Shown piece by piece: positions 51,083-60,541 of a stretch of DNA of 64,000 nucleotides. The DNA is from Pontibacter ummariensis (lineage in GTDB: Bacteria > Bacteroidota > Bacteroidia > Cytophagales > Hymenobacteraceae): the NCBI RefSeq assembly GCF_900188175.1, contig NZ_FZOQ01000017.1, positions 58,033-122,032 of the forward strand, read 5' to 3'. The notes under the pieces are model-generated. The model made no database searches. It was given only the letters and a program-made list of their open reading frames with translations, and was not told where the DNA came from. Numbering within the stretch: the first letter of the stretch is position 1; the number at the start of each line of letters is the position of its first letter. A program made the position numbers and the translations under genes.

Positions 51083-51573
51083 AAAGGGTGGTTGTGGTTA
51101 TGCTGAAAGGCTAAAGATAAGAAAGAATGGTAAAGTTCAATTGCTTTTAGCGCTTCCATTCAGTTTGCTTATGTTCAGTCTGAGCAGTTTAGCTGCTGCT
51201 AGCAAAGCATAGGGCCTGTAGCTTGTGTTACTCCGCCCCTTAAAAGGATTATTAATTTACCTGCTCTGTTATCCTGAACCAGTAATATGGACGCTTGCCT
51301 ACTTTTTACAAGAGAAAAAGGAGGAGAGGTGGATGTGCAGAGAATGATAGGAGGAGAGGCAGCAACATTCGATTCATTCACCTGGAATGGAGCAGAGAGC
51401 GGTAAGGGGCTCCCGGAGCCGCTAATTTCTTGAGTTTAGGAATGCTCGAAGCGGTTAGCTGTGGCGGTAAGTGACGTTAAGCCCTGAAGTGAGTTGGATA
51501 CTTGAAGCAGGCAGATTGCCTAGCATAAATGGGGTACAACTTTTGGAGGGCGTTTCCTTGGTTAAAGTACCGG
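51083..51573. other. Intergenic region, nothing recognised
   Basis: It should carry the promoter of the S9 peptidase gene (a weak TATCTTTA lies on the minus strand at 51119-51112) and the 3' end of the unknown acidic-protein transcript. No hairpin, RNA or small gene was seen. Confidence 0.4.
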
Positions 51574-52233
51574 CTACTTCCAGAGGTCAGACGCTTTGCG
51601 GGCCATCCGGAAAAAGACATCGCGCTCCAGCCCGGCAACCTGTCTGGCCTCGCACTCAGAGTAGCCATTCTCCATTGCATTCAGGTAGTCGTAGTAGAGC
51701 TGCGCCAGCTCCAGGGAGTCATCCTCAAAACACTCGGCCAGCTCTTCCCGCACGATCTTTTCGGGTTCAAAGATCTTGGAGGGGTACAACTTGTCGAGCT
51801 GGTAAATGATGTACTTCTGCCGTGTTTTGTTCGGTTTGCCCCCAAAAAGCTGCTCGATGGGCAAATCTTCGTCCTCATCGTCATAGGCCTCCAGGTCGTC
51901 CTCCACCGCCAAAGGCTCATACACAATAATGTCATGCCCTGTTAGCTCCAGGTATTCCCCGAACTGCTCTTTGATAGGGATCAGGGTAGGGGTGTCATAA
52001 GGCTCGTTCAGGATGTTAGCCATGTGCAGCGCGATCTCCTTGCCTTTTTCGCCGGCAGCAATCAGGATCTGGTTCAGCTGGCTGAAATCGCAACCCAGGT
52101 ACACAAACTTGTACTCGTCATCCAGCACGGTAAAGCACCAGAGTGTGATAAACTCGGTATCATCTATCACTACCGTGTCAATGTAGAGTTCATTGATCTG
52201 TACGTAGTGTGGCGAGTATTCCTGAGCATCCAT
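51574..52233 (-). CDS. Acidic protein of unknown function
   Basis: The 219-residue soluble protein belongs to no family I can name. The N-terminal half is strand-rich (TEFITLWCFTVLDDEYKFVYLGCDF). A stretch of Asp and Glu (VEDDLEAYDDEDEDLP, about 110-125) forms a linker. The C-terminal half is helical (FEDDSLELAQLYYDYLNAMENGYSECEARQVAGLERDVF, given here in part only as a guide to composition). Good coding character and a clean start at 52233 support a real gene. Flanked by long gaps on both sides. Confidence 0.7.
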   Translation of the reverse strand: MDAQEYSPHYVQINELYIDTVVIDDTEFITLWCFTVLDDEYKFVYLGCDFSQLNQILIAAGEKGKEIALHMANILNEPYDTPTLIPIKEQFGEYLELTGHDIIVYEPLAVEDDLEAYDDEDEDLPIEQLFGGKPNKTRQKYIIYQLDKLYPSKIFEPEKIVREELAECFEDDSLELAQLYYDYLNAMENGYSECEARQVAGLERDVFFRMARKASDLWK

Positions 52234-52638
52234 GGGCTTACGGCTTATGGTTTACGTGATGGCCTGTGCGGCGCAATATCAGATACTATTCAAGCGTATA
52301 CGGGGTTTGGTTACGTATGGCAAACAATCTATATATAATTTTAAGCCACAGGCCTTTCAGCCTGGCCCGCATTCGCCACCAGAGGGGGAAGTAATGGATG
52401 CTTACGTGCGTTTTAAATAATTGTTTTACAGTTGTTTATGCAGAGAGGGGCGTGCTGTTGTTGTTGCTGTATCTTCTGTTATAAAATCTTCACTAAAATT
52501 GAAAAAAGTTTGGCTTTTTCCTGTAAACGTGCAGAAGGCCTTTCATCTTGCCTTTGAAACAGGATAAAATCGCCTAACAAGTGGTGAACCAGGGATGGTG
52601 GCTGTTCCCAACAGTACTTATGGCAGGCAGAGACTTGG
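52234..52638. other. Intergenic region, AT-rich in the middle
   Basis: It lies upstream of the unknown acidic-protein gene and downstream of the M19 dipeptidase gene. I see no gene, RNA, clear promoter box or hairpin. Confidence 0.4.
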
Positions 52639-53649
52639 TTAAGACCAGATGCGTTGGATAAAATTAGCAGCGTTCTGATAGGCCAGCTTCTCTAACTGTT
52701 GTACTGAGAGTAAAGGTCTTAACCGACTAAGCAGGTAATTGTAGCTGGTGCCTGCCTGCTCATGCTCTTTGTGATAGAAAGGAAAGCGGCTCGGGTCGGG
52801 ATGATCGGCCGTATAGAAGTAGTCGGCCCCAAAACAGAGGGCATCTGCTGCGCCTTTGCCAATACCATGCAGGATGTGGTGCAGCAGGGCGTCGGGGTCA
52901 TCTGTATGCAGGAATGCACGCAGAAAGTTCATGCCAATCAGGCCTTTCCGGTGAACGATCTCCTGCACCAGCTCATCGGGCAGATTACGGTTATGGGACC
53001 AGATGGTTCTGAAGTTAGAATGGCTGGCGATAACAGGAATATCTAAACGCTCCTGGTCGATGTGGGTAAGGATGTCCTGCGCCAGGGCATCGCTGGTGTG
53101 CGACAGATCTACCGCAATGCGACGGCCATGCAGGTAATCGAGCAGCATTTTGCCGTCGCGGGTGATACCGTGGGAAGCCATGTTGCCGCCACCAAAGCGG
53201 TTAGCGGTGTGGTGGGTAAGGCTGATGTACAGTATCCGTTCGCAGTCTGCAATGATTCGCTCCAACTTCTTGAAGCCTTCCTCCAGTGGCTCGTCCTCCT
53301 CACAAAAGCCGGCAGCGTTTTCGATCGCCGCCACCATGCCGATCCTTTCTTTGGAGCTCATCGCCTGGTGCAGGCTCTCCACGTCTGTCACCGGAAGCAG
53401 GTTGTTGTCGTCTGTGGCTAACTGCTTGTACATGTCGCGCTGCAGGGCGGCGAAGTTTGTACTGCCAGGCGCCGCCGCAGAATAAATGGCCATGACCTGC
53501 AGCTTTACATTCCCCTCGGTAAGCGCAGGCAAGGCACAGCCAATCTCCTCCACTTTCTCCGGGGAGGCACCGGGTACGTCGGTCAGGTACACGAGCAAAT
53601 CGCAGTGCAGGTCCACAACCGGGAATAGAGGCAGTTGGGCGTCATTCAT
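52639..53649 (-). CDS. Membrane dipeptidase family (peptidase M19)
   Basis: The 336-residue protein has the M19 metal motifs: DLHCD near the start (HxD), IENAAGF with bridging Glu, SLTHHTANRFGGG, AVDLSHTSD and IASHSNFR with later metal-site His. M19 enzymes are zinc dipeptidases that hydrolyse a range of dipeptides. No signal peptide is present, so it is probably cytoplasmic. Its length is a little shorter than most members. Confidence 0.92.
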   Translation of the reverse strand: MNDAQLPLFPVVDLHCDLLVYLTDVPGASPEKVEEIGCALPALTEGNVKLQVMAIYSAAAPGSTNFAALQRDMYKQLATDDNNLLPVTDVESLHQAMSSKERIGMVAAIENAAGFCEEDEPLEEGFKKLERIIADCERILYISLTHHTANRFGGGNMASHGITRDGKMLLDYLHGRRIAVDLSHTSDALAQDILTHIDQERLDIPVIASHSNFRTIWSHNRNLPDELVQEIVHRKGLIGMNFLRAFLHTDDPDALLHHILHGIGKGAADALCFGADYFYTADHPDPSRFPFYHKEHEQAGTSYNYLLSRLRPLLSVQQLEKLAYQNAANFIQRIWS

Positions 53650-53779
53650 GATTCATGAGTTCTGTTGTTTGGACTGTTAGAGGTACGGTGAAAGGAAACA
53701 GGAAGGTGCTCTTGCCCTTGTCTTCTCCCTTTTTTCCGCCTCAGGATCAGTTAAGACATTGCCTCGATTTATATAGTCC

Positions 53780-56230
53780 TTAAAAATCAAAGTCCTCCCC
53801 GCCGCCCTGGTCATCATCATTCCGACGGTTGCGCTCTCTGTTATCCTCATTATTGAGGCGGTAAGTAAAGCCCAAGTAGATGATCCGGCTTTGGCGTTTG
53901 TTATTACTCACAGACCGGAAGACCCCCTCCTCGTAGCTTACAAAGTTCCACTCACGGGTGTTAAAGATGTCTGAGACACGCAGGCTAATGGTTCCCCTTT
54001 TATCCAGTACGTCTTTGTTGATGCCCAGGTCAGTGCTGAACAGTTGTTCCATACGGCCTTGTATGGTCGCCTGGGGTGCCCGGTAAAAAGCATTGACCTG
54101 TATTTGCCAGTCGTCCCACAGGGTCATGGTAGAGTTTAGCCGCGAGCTCCAGGTAAGCTGGCTGTTGCTCAGCTCTGTGTCGCCCTGCGAGTCATTCAGC
54201 TCTGTTCTGTAACCGGACACGCTTCCGTTTAAGCGCCACCATTTGCCTACCGAGTGCGTCGCGCCTATCTCCACGCCATAAGACGAGCCGCTGGACAGGT
54301 TCAGAAAGGTTGTTTCCAGGCGGGTATAGGTTTCACCGTTTTCTGTGACAACTGCCGGTCTTCGGAGTCGCTGTATCTGGTCGGTGGTGTGACGGTAAAA
54401 GGTGCTGAAGTTGAGGGAGGAGTTATCCCAGTAGCGCAGGTAGCCCAATTCCAGCGAGTTGATGAACTCGGGGTTCAGGCGGGGGTTACCAAAATCCACA
54501 TCAAACTTATCGGTCCTATCCACGAAAGGGTTTAGGTAGCGGCTTCTGGGTCTGTTAATACGCCGGCTGTAGCTGAACTGTACTTTATTGTCTTCGTTGA
54601 TGTCGTGGGTAATGAACAAGCTTGGGAACAGGCTGAAGTAGTTGTTCTCGTACACCATGTCCTGCGTGCGCTGGTCTGATGTGGTGAAGGTTTGCTCGGC
54701 CCGTAAGCCCACCTGATAGCTGAAGCTTTTGTACTTGTTGCTGTAGTTGGCATAGGCCGCATGCACCTGCTCGTCGTACACAAAGTGATTGCTGATCGTG
54801 TCGTTAAACACAAAGTCATTTATTTCATAGTTGTAGTCGAAAAAACGTGTGTCCTCATCCAGCCGCTGAAAGGAACTGCGGAAGCCGGCTTCCAGGTTAC
54901 TGTTCTCCGAGATGGGGTGGATGTAATCGGCTTGTGCCGTAAAGCGGGTGTTCTCATCGTCCGTCAATGTGTTTTGCCTGATCAGCACGCCCAGGTCGTC
55001 GTCTTCCCATTCGCTTATTTCATCATCTGCGTTGGTGGCGTACACTAAGTCTGCTGTTAATTCCTGCCCTTTTCGCTCAAAGGTCTGGCGATAACCCAGG
55101 TTAAGGTCCATGTTATAGCCCTCCTCGCTGTCTTTTGAAACACGGGTGCGGGTGTCAACCAACTCGCGGTTTTCGTCTAGAAAGCGATACAGCAGGTCAC
55201 CGGAGCCTTCCTCATCTTCTGTGCGGTAGAAGACAGAGGCTGACAGGGCCTTTTTAGGCGTCAGCTGGTAATCAGCGCCTAGCCGGAAATTATGGGAAAG
55301 GTCCAGGTTGTCCCGTTCCCGCACCTGATCCAGGAAAGTATAGGGGAGGTCATCGGTATAGTAGGTCGTGAAGTTGGAGCTGACGCCGGGGCGTGTTCTG
55401 TGCCTGAAATCGTAGCCACCGCTAATAGACCACTTATCCACCTGATAGTTAAGGTTCAGAGAGGTGCTGTAGTTCTCGTAAGTGCCCACGTTTACGGAGG
55501 CAGAGCCATTCAGCCCTGGTTCTCTTTCCTCTTTCAGGATCAGGTTGATGATGCCTGATGTTCCCTCCGGGTCATACTTGGAAGAGGGGTTGGTCACGAG
55601 CTCTATGCTTTCGATCAGGTTCGCCGGAATCTGGTCCAGGCTCAGGTTTGCCAAGGAGGTACGTTTGCCATCTACCAGGATGGTAACGTTAGAGCTACCG
55701 CGCAGGCTCACGTTGCCGTCAATATCCACGGTAACAGAGGGCACGTTTTGCAGCACATCGGCCACCGTTCCGGTTTTGGAGGCGATGTCCTGGCTCACGT
55801 TTACGACCCGCTTGTCCAGGTCATACTCTACCAAATCGCGTTGCGCCACAATCTCTACCTCGTCCAGGCGGGTATTGCTGGTCTCCATGGTAATGGTACC
55901 CAGTGCTACCGAAGGATAATCAGCCGAAACGGTAATGTTCGTGACATACTTGGTAGGGTAGCCCACCAAAGAGGCCCGTAGGATATACTTGCCGAAAGGC
56001 ACGGGCTGCAGCAAAAACTTACCGCTGATGTCGGTGGTAGCTCCGGCGACAACGCTAGAGTCGCGGGGGGTGAGGAGTACGACGTTGGCAAAGCCCAGGG
56101 GCGTTTTCTGAGGTCCTTCTACCACAATGCCGGTTACATTGCCTCCGACAGGCGTCTCCTGTGCCCACAGGTGTAGCGGTAGGGAGAGGAGAAGAAGTAA
56201 GAGTATGCGTTGGTACTGCTTAATTTTCAT
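53780..56230 (-). CDS. Outer membrane beta-barrel receptor with CarboxypepD_reg and plug domains (TonB-dependent type)
   Basis: About 816 residues from the ATG at 56230, the start of signal peptide MKIKQYQRILLLLLLSLPL. Domain order: CarboxypepD_reg-like (about 28-110), plug (about 125-215, with VADVLQNVPSVTVDIDG and SLRGSSNVTILVDGKR), then the OMP_b-brl_3 barrel to the end with NLNYQVDKWSISGGYDF and SYSRRINRPRSRYLNPF. It ends in an Asp/Arg-rich tail (DNRERNRRNDDDQGG) rather than the usual terminal aromatic strand, with FDF last. I see no susC/susD partner nearby, so it is not a polysaccharide-utilisation locus. The substrate is unknown. Confidence 0.92.
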   Translation of the reverse strand: MKIKQYQRILLLLLLSLPLHLWAQETPVGGNVTGIVVEGPQKTPLGFANVVLLTPRDSSVVAGATTDISGKFLLQPVPFGKYILRASLVGYPTKYVTNITVSADYPSVALGTITMETSNTRLDEVEIVAQRDLVEYDLDKRVVNVSQDIASKTGTVADVLQNVPSVTVDIDGNVSLRGSSNVTILVDGKRTSLANLSLDQIPANLIESIELVTNPSSKYDPEGTSGIINLILKEEREPGLNGSASVNVGTYENYSTSLNLNYQVDKWSISGGYDFRHRTRPGVSSNFTTYYTDDLPYTFLDQVRERDNLDLSHNFRLGADYQLTPKKALSASVFYRTEDEEGSGDLLYRFLDENRELVDTRTRVSKDSEEGYNMDLNLGYRQTFERKGQELTADLVYATNADDEISEWEDDDLGVLIRQNTLTDDENTRFTAQADYIHPISENSNLEAGFRSSFQRLDEDTRFFDYNYEINDFVFNDTISNHFVYDEQVHAAYANYSNKYKSFSYQVGLRAEQTFTTSDQRTQDMVYENNYFSLFPSLFITHDINEDNKVQFSYSRRINRPRSRYLNPFVDRTDKFDVDFGNPRLNPEFINSLELGYLRYWDNSSLNFSTFYRHTTDQIQRLRRPAVVTENGETYTRLETTFLNLSSGSSYGVEIGATHSVGKWWRLNGSVSGYRTELNDSQGDTELSNSQLTWSSRLNSTMTLWDDWQIQVNAFYRAPQATIQGRMEQLFSTDLGINKDVLDKRGTISLRVSDIFNTREWNFVSYEEGVFRSVSNNKRQSRIIYLGFTYRLNNEDNRERNRRNDDDQGGGEDFDF

Positions 56231-56447
56231 AGTTATATGGTGTTTGTGCTCGGAGTGTAGGGCCACAGGACCCTGCTAGTAATACGTTGCCTTCTCGTAT
56301 AGTTACCGCTGGTGTTTTTAACAGGAAGGCACACTAGTGCGACTGTTGAAACAGGCTGAGGTTTAGTCCCAGGTCAAATTTTTACCATATTTAAAGGCTA
56401 TAGGAGGAACAGCCTGCCGTTCCCCTTGTTCAGAACTGGCCAAAGAA

Positions 56448-56488
56448 AAACCTCTCAGTAAGGCGTTTACTGCCCCGCTGAGAGGTTT
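56448..56488 (-). terminator. Terminator of the TrmH-family gene
   Basis: Arms AAACCTCTCAG (56448-56458) and CTGAGAGGTTT (56478-56488), 17 bases beyond the stop codon at 56506. Confidence 0.75.
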
Positions 56489-56505
56489 ACCTGCTGCGCG
56501 TGAGC

Positions 56506-57045
56506 TTAGGCTTCCTGAGCCAGTGTTTTGCTCAAAAAATCCCACACGACCACACCGGTAGCCACAGAGATATTTAGCGAGTGCTTGGTGCCGAACTGTG
56601 GGATTTCGAGTACCATATCAGAGGTGCTTACCACGTCCTGCTCCACCCCAAACACCTCGTTGCCCAGCACAAAGGCATAATGCTGCCCCGGCTCTGGCTG
56701 AAAGTCATGGAGCATGGTGCTGCGCTCTGCCTGTTCCACAGCGCATACCTTAAAACCATCTACCTGCAGGCGCTTTACCAGTTCAAGGGTATCAGGCACG
56801 TGCTCCCAGTCCACAGACTCTGTCGCACCCAGCGCTGTTTTCTCTATGTCACGGTGCGGGGGCTTGCCGGTGATGCCGCACAGGTACACTTTTTCCGCCA
56901 TAAAGGCATCGGCAGTACGGAAAACAGAGCCCACGTTATTCAGGCTGCGCACATTGTCCAGTACCAAGACTAACGGTATTTTTTTCTTATTTTTGAAGGC
57001 TTCAACCGAGTCCCGGTTGAGTTCGTCCATGGAAAGTTTACGCAT
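56506..57045 (-). CDS. TrmH/SpoU family RNA 2'-O-methyltransferase
   Basis: The 179-residue SPOUT-fold enzyme has motif 1 LDNVRSLNNVGSVFRTADAF, motif 2 FVLGNEVFGVEQDVV, and motif 3 EIPQFGTKHSLNISVATGVVVWDF, all with the knot-forming order. Such enzymes methylate the 2'-OH of a ribose in tRNA or rRNA. The exact RNA is not clear. An ATG seven codons upstream (57066) is possible but adds a basic tail outside the fold. Confidence 0.93.
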   Translation of the reverse strand: MRKLSMDELNRDSVEAFKNKKKIPLVLVLDNVRSLNNVGSVFRTADAFMAEKVYLCGITGKPPHRDIEKTALGATESVDWEHVPDTLELVKRLQVDGFKVCAVEQAERSTMLHDFQPEPGQHYAFVLGNEVFGVEQDVVSTSDMVLEIPQFGTKHSLNISVATGVVVWDFLSKTLAQEA

Positions 57046-57232
57046 TATTTTTGTGATAAAAGACACAGGACAAAAGACTTTATGGTAGAGGAGACCTGTG
57101 TAAGTGCAAAGGTCCGGCAGATTGTACAGAAATCAAAAGATCGCCAGTCTTAGATTCAGAAGAAACGCTCTCTAGGGAATGCCTGATAGAGGGCATGGGG
57201 ACTAAGATATCTGTTAGCATAAAGTAGTCATA

Positions 57233-57262
57233 TTCCCCTCCTTAGAGGGGTTAGGGGTGGGT
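57233..57262. repeat. Palindromic G/C intergenic repeat
   Basis: CCCCTCCTTAGAGGGG is an inverted repeat, directly followed by TTAGGGGTGGGTT. I recall closely similar sequences (CCCCTCC-TT-GGAGGGGTTAGGGGTGGG) scattered in intergenic DNA of many Bacteroidota, so this is probably a copy of a dispersed element. I cannot check its copy number here. Confidence 0.45.
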
Positions 57263-57316
57263 TCATTGTTTTGAGCCACATCCATTATAAATTATAACTC
57301 ATAATTGGAGGTAGCC

Positions 57317-57343
57317 ATGCCTCCGACAAAGTATACAGTATGA
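57317..57343 (+). other. Eight-codon upstream ORF overlapping the mutS start
   Basis: ATG at 57317 opens an eight-codon frame (MPPTKYTV) whose TGA (57341-57343) overlaps the mutS ATG at 57340. A perfect GGAGG lies five bases ahead of it (57307-57311), while mutS itself has no such site. A coupled leader peptide is possible. Confidence 0.4.
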
Positions 57344-59967
57344 AAGGAGAAGGCAAAGGCACAGTAACCCCTTTGATGAAACAGTACAATGCCATCAAAG
57401 CGAAGCATCCGGGGGCGCTGTTGCTGTTCAGGGTAGGGGACTTTTACGAGACCTTTGGCGAAGATGCCATCAAGGCCAGTAAAATACTGGACATCGTGTT
57501 GACGAAACGGGGGAACGGCTCTGCCTCTGAGACGGCTTTGGCCGGCTTTCCGCATCATTCCCTGGATACCTACCTGCCCAAGTTAGTGCGGGCCGGAGAG
57601 CGCGTGGCCATTTGTGACCAGCTGGAAGACCCCAAATCGGTGAAAGGCATCGTGAAGCGGGGCGTAACTGAGCTGGTAACGCCTGGGGTTTCTTTTAATG
57701 ACCAGGTACTGGAAAGGCGCAGTAATAATTACCTGGCGGCCGTGCACTTCGGGAAAACAGAAACAGGCATTTCCTTCCTTGATGTCTCTACCGGGGAGTT
57801 TATCACCGCCCAGGGGGATAAGAATTACATTGGTAAGCTGCTGCAAAGCCTGGCCCCGGCCGAAGTACTGTTCTGTAAGCGCGAAAAAGAGACCTTTACC
57901 GAGCGTTATGGACCGGACTTCCGCTACTTTGCTTTGGAAGAGTGGGTCTTCGCCTACGACTTTGCCTATGAGTCGCTGACACGGCAGTTCGGTACCACTT
58001 CGCTCAAGGGCTTTGGCGTAGAAGGTATGCCGGAGGCTATCATCTCAGCGGGTGCTATCCTGCATTACCTCTCCGAAACGCAGCATAAGGAGGTGAGCCA
58101 CATTGCCACCATCTCCCGCCTGGAGGAGGACAAGTATGTGTGGCTGGATCGCTTCACTGTGCGGAACTTGGAACTGCTGTTTCCGCAGCACCAGGAAGGT
58201 GTTCCCCTGATTAATGTACTGGACCAGACGGTAACGCCAATGGGTGCCCGCCTGCTGAAGAAGTGGGTGGTATTGCCACTCAAGGACGTGGCGCAGATAC
58301 GCCGCCGTTTAGACACGGTAGAGGCCCTGACACAGCACGACGAATTGCTGGATGAGCTTTGGCAGCACCTGAAGCAGATCAACGACCTGGAGCGCCTGAT
58401 CTCTAAAGTGGCGGTACGGCGCGTAAACCCACGGGAACTGGTACAGCTAGCCAAAGCGCTGGATGCGATTCAACCCATCAAGAAGATGTTGGCCGCCAGC
58501 AGTATTCCGGCCTTGCAAAAGCTGTCAGACCAGCTGGTGCCTTGTGACGGACTGCGCGAAGAGATCAAGCGGGTGCTGAAGCCGGAGCCGCCGATGCTCA
58601 CGAATCAGGGTAACATGATTAACGACGGAGTGCACGCGGAACTGGACGAGCTGCGAAAAATTGCTTTCTCCGGGAAAGACTACCTCGCTCAGGTGCAGCA
58701 ACGCGAGATCAAGAATACCGGGATTAGCTCTCTCAAGATTGCCTATAACAAGGTGTTCGGTTATTATCTGGAGGTGAGCAATGCGCACAAAAGCAAAGTG
58801 CCTGGCTCCTGGATACGCAAGCAGACGCTGGTGAATGCCGAGCGCTATATCACGGAGGAGCTGAAGACCTACGAGGAGAAGATCCTGAACGCAGAGGATA
58901 AGATCTACACCATTGAGTTCAGCCTATTTAACGAGCTGGTACTGCATGCGATGGACTATGTAGCCCAGGTACAACAGAATGCCAAAGTGATCGGTGTGAT
59001 CGACTGCCTGAGCTCTTTTGCCAGCATCGCCCTGGCGAGCGACTATGTGAAGCCGGAGGTCAGCGACAGCCATGTGCTGGACATCAAAAAAGGACGCCAT
59101 CCGGTTATCGAGAAGCAGTTGCCGCTGGGGGAGACCTACGTGCCGAACGACATCTTCCTGGATAACGAGCAGCAGCAGATCATCATTATCACTGGGCCGA
59201 ACATGGCTGGTAAGAGCGCCTTGCTGCGCCAAACAGCCCTGATCGTGCTGATGGCCCAAATCGGCTCTTTTGTGCCGGCAGAGGCTGCTAAAGTGGGTAT
59301 TATCGATAAGATCTTCACGCGTGTGGGCGCTTCGGATAACCTGTCGAAGGGGGAGTCGACCTTTATGGTGGAGATGACCGAGACGGCCAGCATCCTGAAT
59401 AACCTTTCGGACCGCAGCCTGGTGCTGATGGATGAAATCGGGCGCGGTACCAGTACCTACGATGGTATCTCGATAGCTTGGGCCATTGTAGAGCACCTGC
59501 ACAACCATACGAAGCACAAAGGAAAGACTTTGTTTGCCACGCACTACCACGAGCTGAACCAGCTGGCCGAGGACCTGCCCCGCGTGAAGAACTACAACGT
59601 ATCGGTGAAGGAAACAGGCGGCAAAATCCTGTTCATGCGCAAGCTGGTAGAGGGAGGCAGCGAGCACAGCTTTGGCATCCATGTGGCACAGATGGCGGGT
59701 ATGCCGAACAGCGTAGTACTACGTGCTGACGAGATCATGCACCACCTGGAGAAGGAAAAGGTTTCGGAGCAGGCACCCAAACAACGCTTGAAGTCGGCCC
59801 CGAAGAACGACTACCAACTCAGCATGTTCGAGATTCACGATCCGAAGCTGGAGCGGGTAAAAGAACTCATGGAGCAGCTTGATATCAACACCATTACGCC
59901 TGTGGAAGCGCTGTTGAAGTTGAATGAGTTGAAATTGTTGCTGCAGAACGACCCGGTAGCGCGCTAG
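57340..59967 (+). CDS. mutS: DNA mismatch repair protein MutS
   Basis: MutS recognises mismatches and starts repair. The 875-residue protein has the mismatch-binding domain with GDFYETF (F35, Y36, E37), connector and lever domains, and the ATPase with Walker A GPNMAGKSALLRQ (about 619), DEIGRGTSTYDG and ATHYHEL. The full set of MutS domains, with a C-terminal dimer tail, is present, and its length is normal. MutL is not in the window. Translation may be coupled to an eight-codon leader ORF, since the ATG overlaps its stop codon. Confidence 0.97.
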   Translation: MKGEGKGTVTPLMKQYNAIKAKHPGALLLFRVGDFYETFGEDAIKASKILDIVLTKRGNGSASETALAGFPHHSLDTYLPKLVRAGERVAICDQLEDPKSVKGIVKRGVTELVTPGVSFNDQVLERRSNNYLAAVHFGKTETGISFLDVSTGEFITAQGDKNYIGKLLQSLAPAEVLFCKREKETFTERYGPDFRYFALEEWVFAYDFAYESLTRQFGTTSLKGFGVEGMPEAIISAGAILHYLSETQHKEVSHIATISRLEEDKYVWLDRFTVRNLELLFPQHQEGVPLINVLDQTVTPMGARLLKKWVVLPLKDVAQIRRRLDTVEALTQHDELLDELWQHLKQINDLERLISKVAVRRVNPRELVQLAKALDAIQPIKKMLAASSIPALQKLSDQLVPCDGLREEIKRVLKPEPPMLTNQGNMINDGVHAELDELRKIAFSGKDYLAQVQQREIKNTGISSLKIAYNKVFGYYLEVSNAHKSKVPGSWIRKQTLVNAERYITEELKTYEEKILNAEDKIYTIEFSLFNELVLHAMDYVAQVQQNAKVIGVIDCLSSFASIALASDYVKPEVSDSHVLDIKKGRHPVIEKQLPLGETYVPNDIFLDNEQQQIIIITGPNMAGKSALLRQTALIVLMAQIGSFVPAEAAKVGIIDKIFTRVGASDNLSKGESTFMVEMTETASILNNLSDRSLVLMDEIGRGTSTYDGISIAWAIVEHLHNHTKHKGKTLFATHYHELNQLAEDLPRVKNYNVSVKETGGKILFMRKLVEGGSEHSFGIHVAQMAGMPNSVVLRADEIMHHLEKEKVSEQAPKQRLKSAPKNDYQLSMFEIHDPKLERVKELMEQLDINTITPVEALLKLNELKLLLQNDPVAR

Positions 59968-59992
59968 TGTTAGTGTAGCGGCTTAAAGTTTT

Positions 59993-60042
59993 AAGGCCTT
60001 TTAGGGCTTCTGTTTCTTGAGCAGGAGGTACTAAAAGGCCTT
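59993..60042 (+). terminator. Terminator of mutS
   Basis: Arms AAGGCCTTTTAG (59993-60004) and CTAAAAGGCCTT (60031-60042) around a 26-base loop, followed by TTCTTTCTCCTTT. Confidence 0.65.
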
Positions 60043-60185
60043 TTCTTTCTCCTTTAAGGTAGGTATTGGTAACGCAGAATGCCTAAAAGGTTGGGGTTGG
60101 AAGAGCAGGGTGAATACGCTTTAAAATTTTTGTGGCTGATAATCAGGAAGGAAGGGGTGGTGGAGGATTTTTTTTAGAGAGAGTA

Positions 60186-60215
60186 TTGACAAGTCAGATT
60201 TTGTCTCTATATTTG
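60186..60215 (+). promoter_or_regulatory. Bacteroidota-type promoter of the tRNA-Gly gene
   Basis: TTG (60186-60188), 19 bases, TATATTTG (60208-60215), an exact consensus. It is 40 bases before tRNA-Gly and may also serve tRNA-Leu by read-through. Confidence 0.75.
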
Positions 60216-60255
60216 CATCACTAAATCACTACGGCGGTTTAGGGAAAACAAAAAA

Positions 60256-60328
60256 GCGGGAATAGCTCAGTTGGTAGAGCGCGACCTTGCCAAGGTCGAG
60301 GCCGCGGGTTCGAATCCCGTTTCCCGCT
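60256..60328 (+). tRNA. tRNA-Gly(GCC)
   Basis: The 73-nt cloverleaf has acceptor GCGGGAA/TTCCCGC, anticodon stem CGACC/GGTCG with loop TTGCCAA (anticodon GCC), and T-arm GCGGG-TTCGAAT-CCCGT. The discriminator is T and no CCA is encoded. Confidence 0.97.
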
Positions 60329-60339
60329 CAGCAAAAGAT

Positions 60340-60376
60340 AAACAAAGACGTTGTGCTCGCAACGTCTTTGTTTTTT
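60340..60376 (+). terminator. Terminator after tRNA-Gly
   Basis: Arms AAACAAAGACGTTG (60340-60353) and CAACGTCTTTGTTT (60360-60373) followed by TTT, between the two tRNA genes. Confidence 0.8.
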
Positions 60377-60407
60377 GCGGAGTACACTTCAGGAAAGCCT
60401 GAAGGTT

Positions 60408-60492
60408 GCCGGGATGGTGGAACTGGTAGACACGCAAGACTTAAAATCTTGTGGCCGCTTAGGCCGTGCGGGTTCGATTCCCGCTCCTGGTA
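60408..60492 (+). tRNA. tRNA-Leu(UAA)
   Basis: The 85-nt class II tRNA has acceptor GCCGGGA/TCCTGGT, D-arm TGGTGGAACTGGTAGACA, anticodon stem CAAGA/TCTTG with loop CTTAAAA (anticodon TAA), a normal short variable arm (GGCCGCTTAGGCCGT), and T-arm GCGGG-TTCGATT-CCCGC. It reads UUA and UUG. Accessory-looking DNA begins directly downstream. Confidence 0.97.
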
Positions 60493-60504
60493 CTATATTA
60501 TATG

Positions 60505-60541
60505 AAAAAGGGCTGTAAGTTAAATACTTACAGCCCTTTTT
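60505..60541 (+). terminator. Terminator after tRNA-Leu
   Basis: Arms AAAAAGGGCTGTAAGT (60505-60520) and ACTTACAGCCCTTTTT (60526-60541). Confidence 0.85.
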
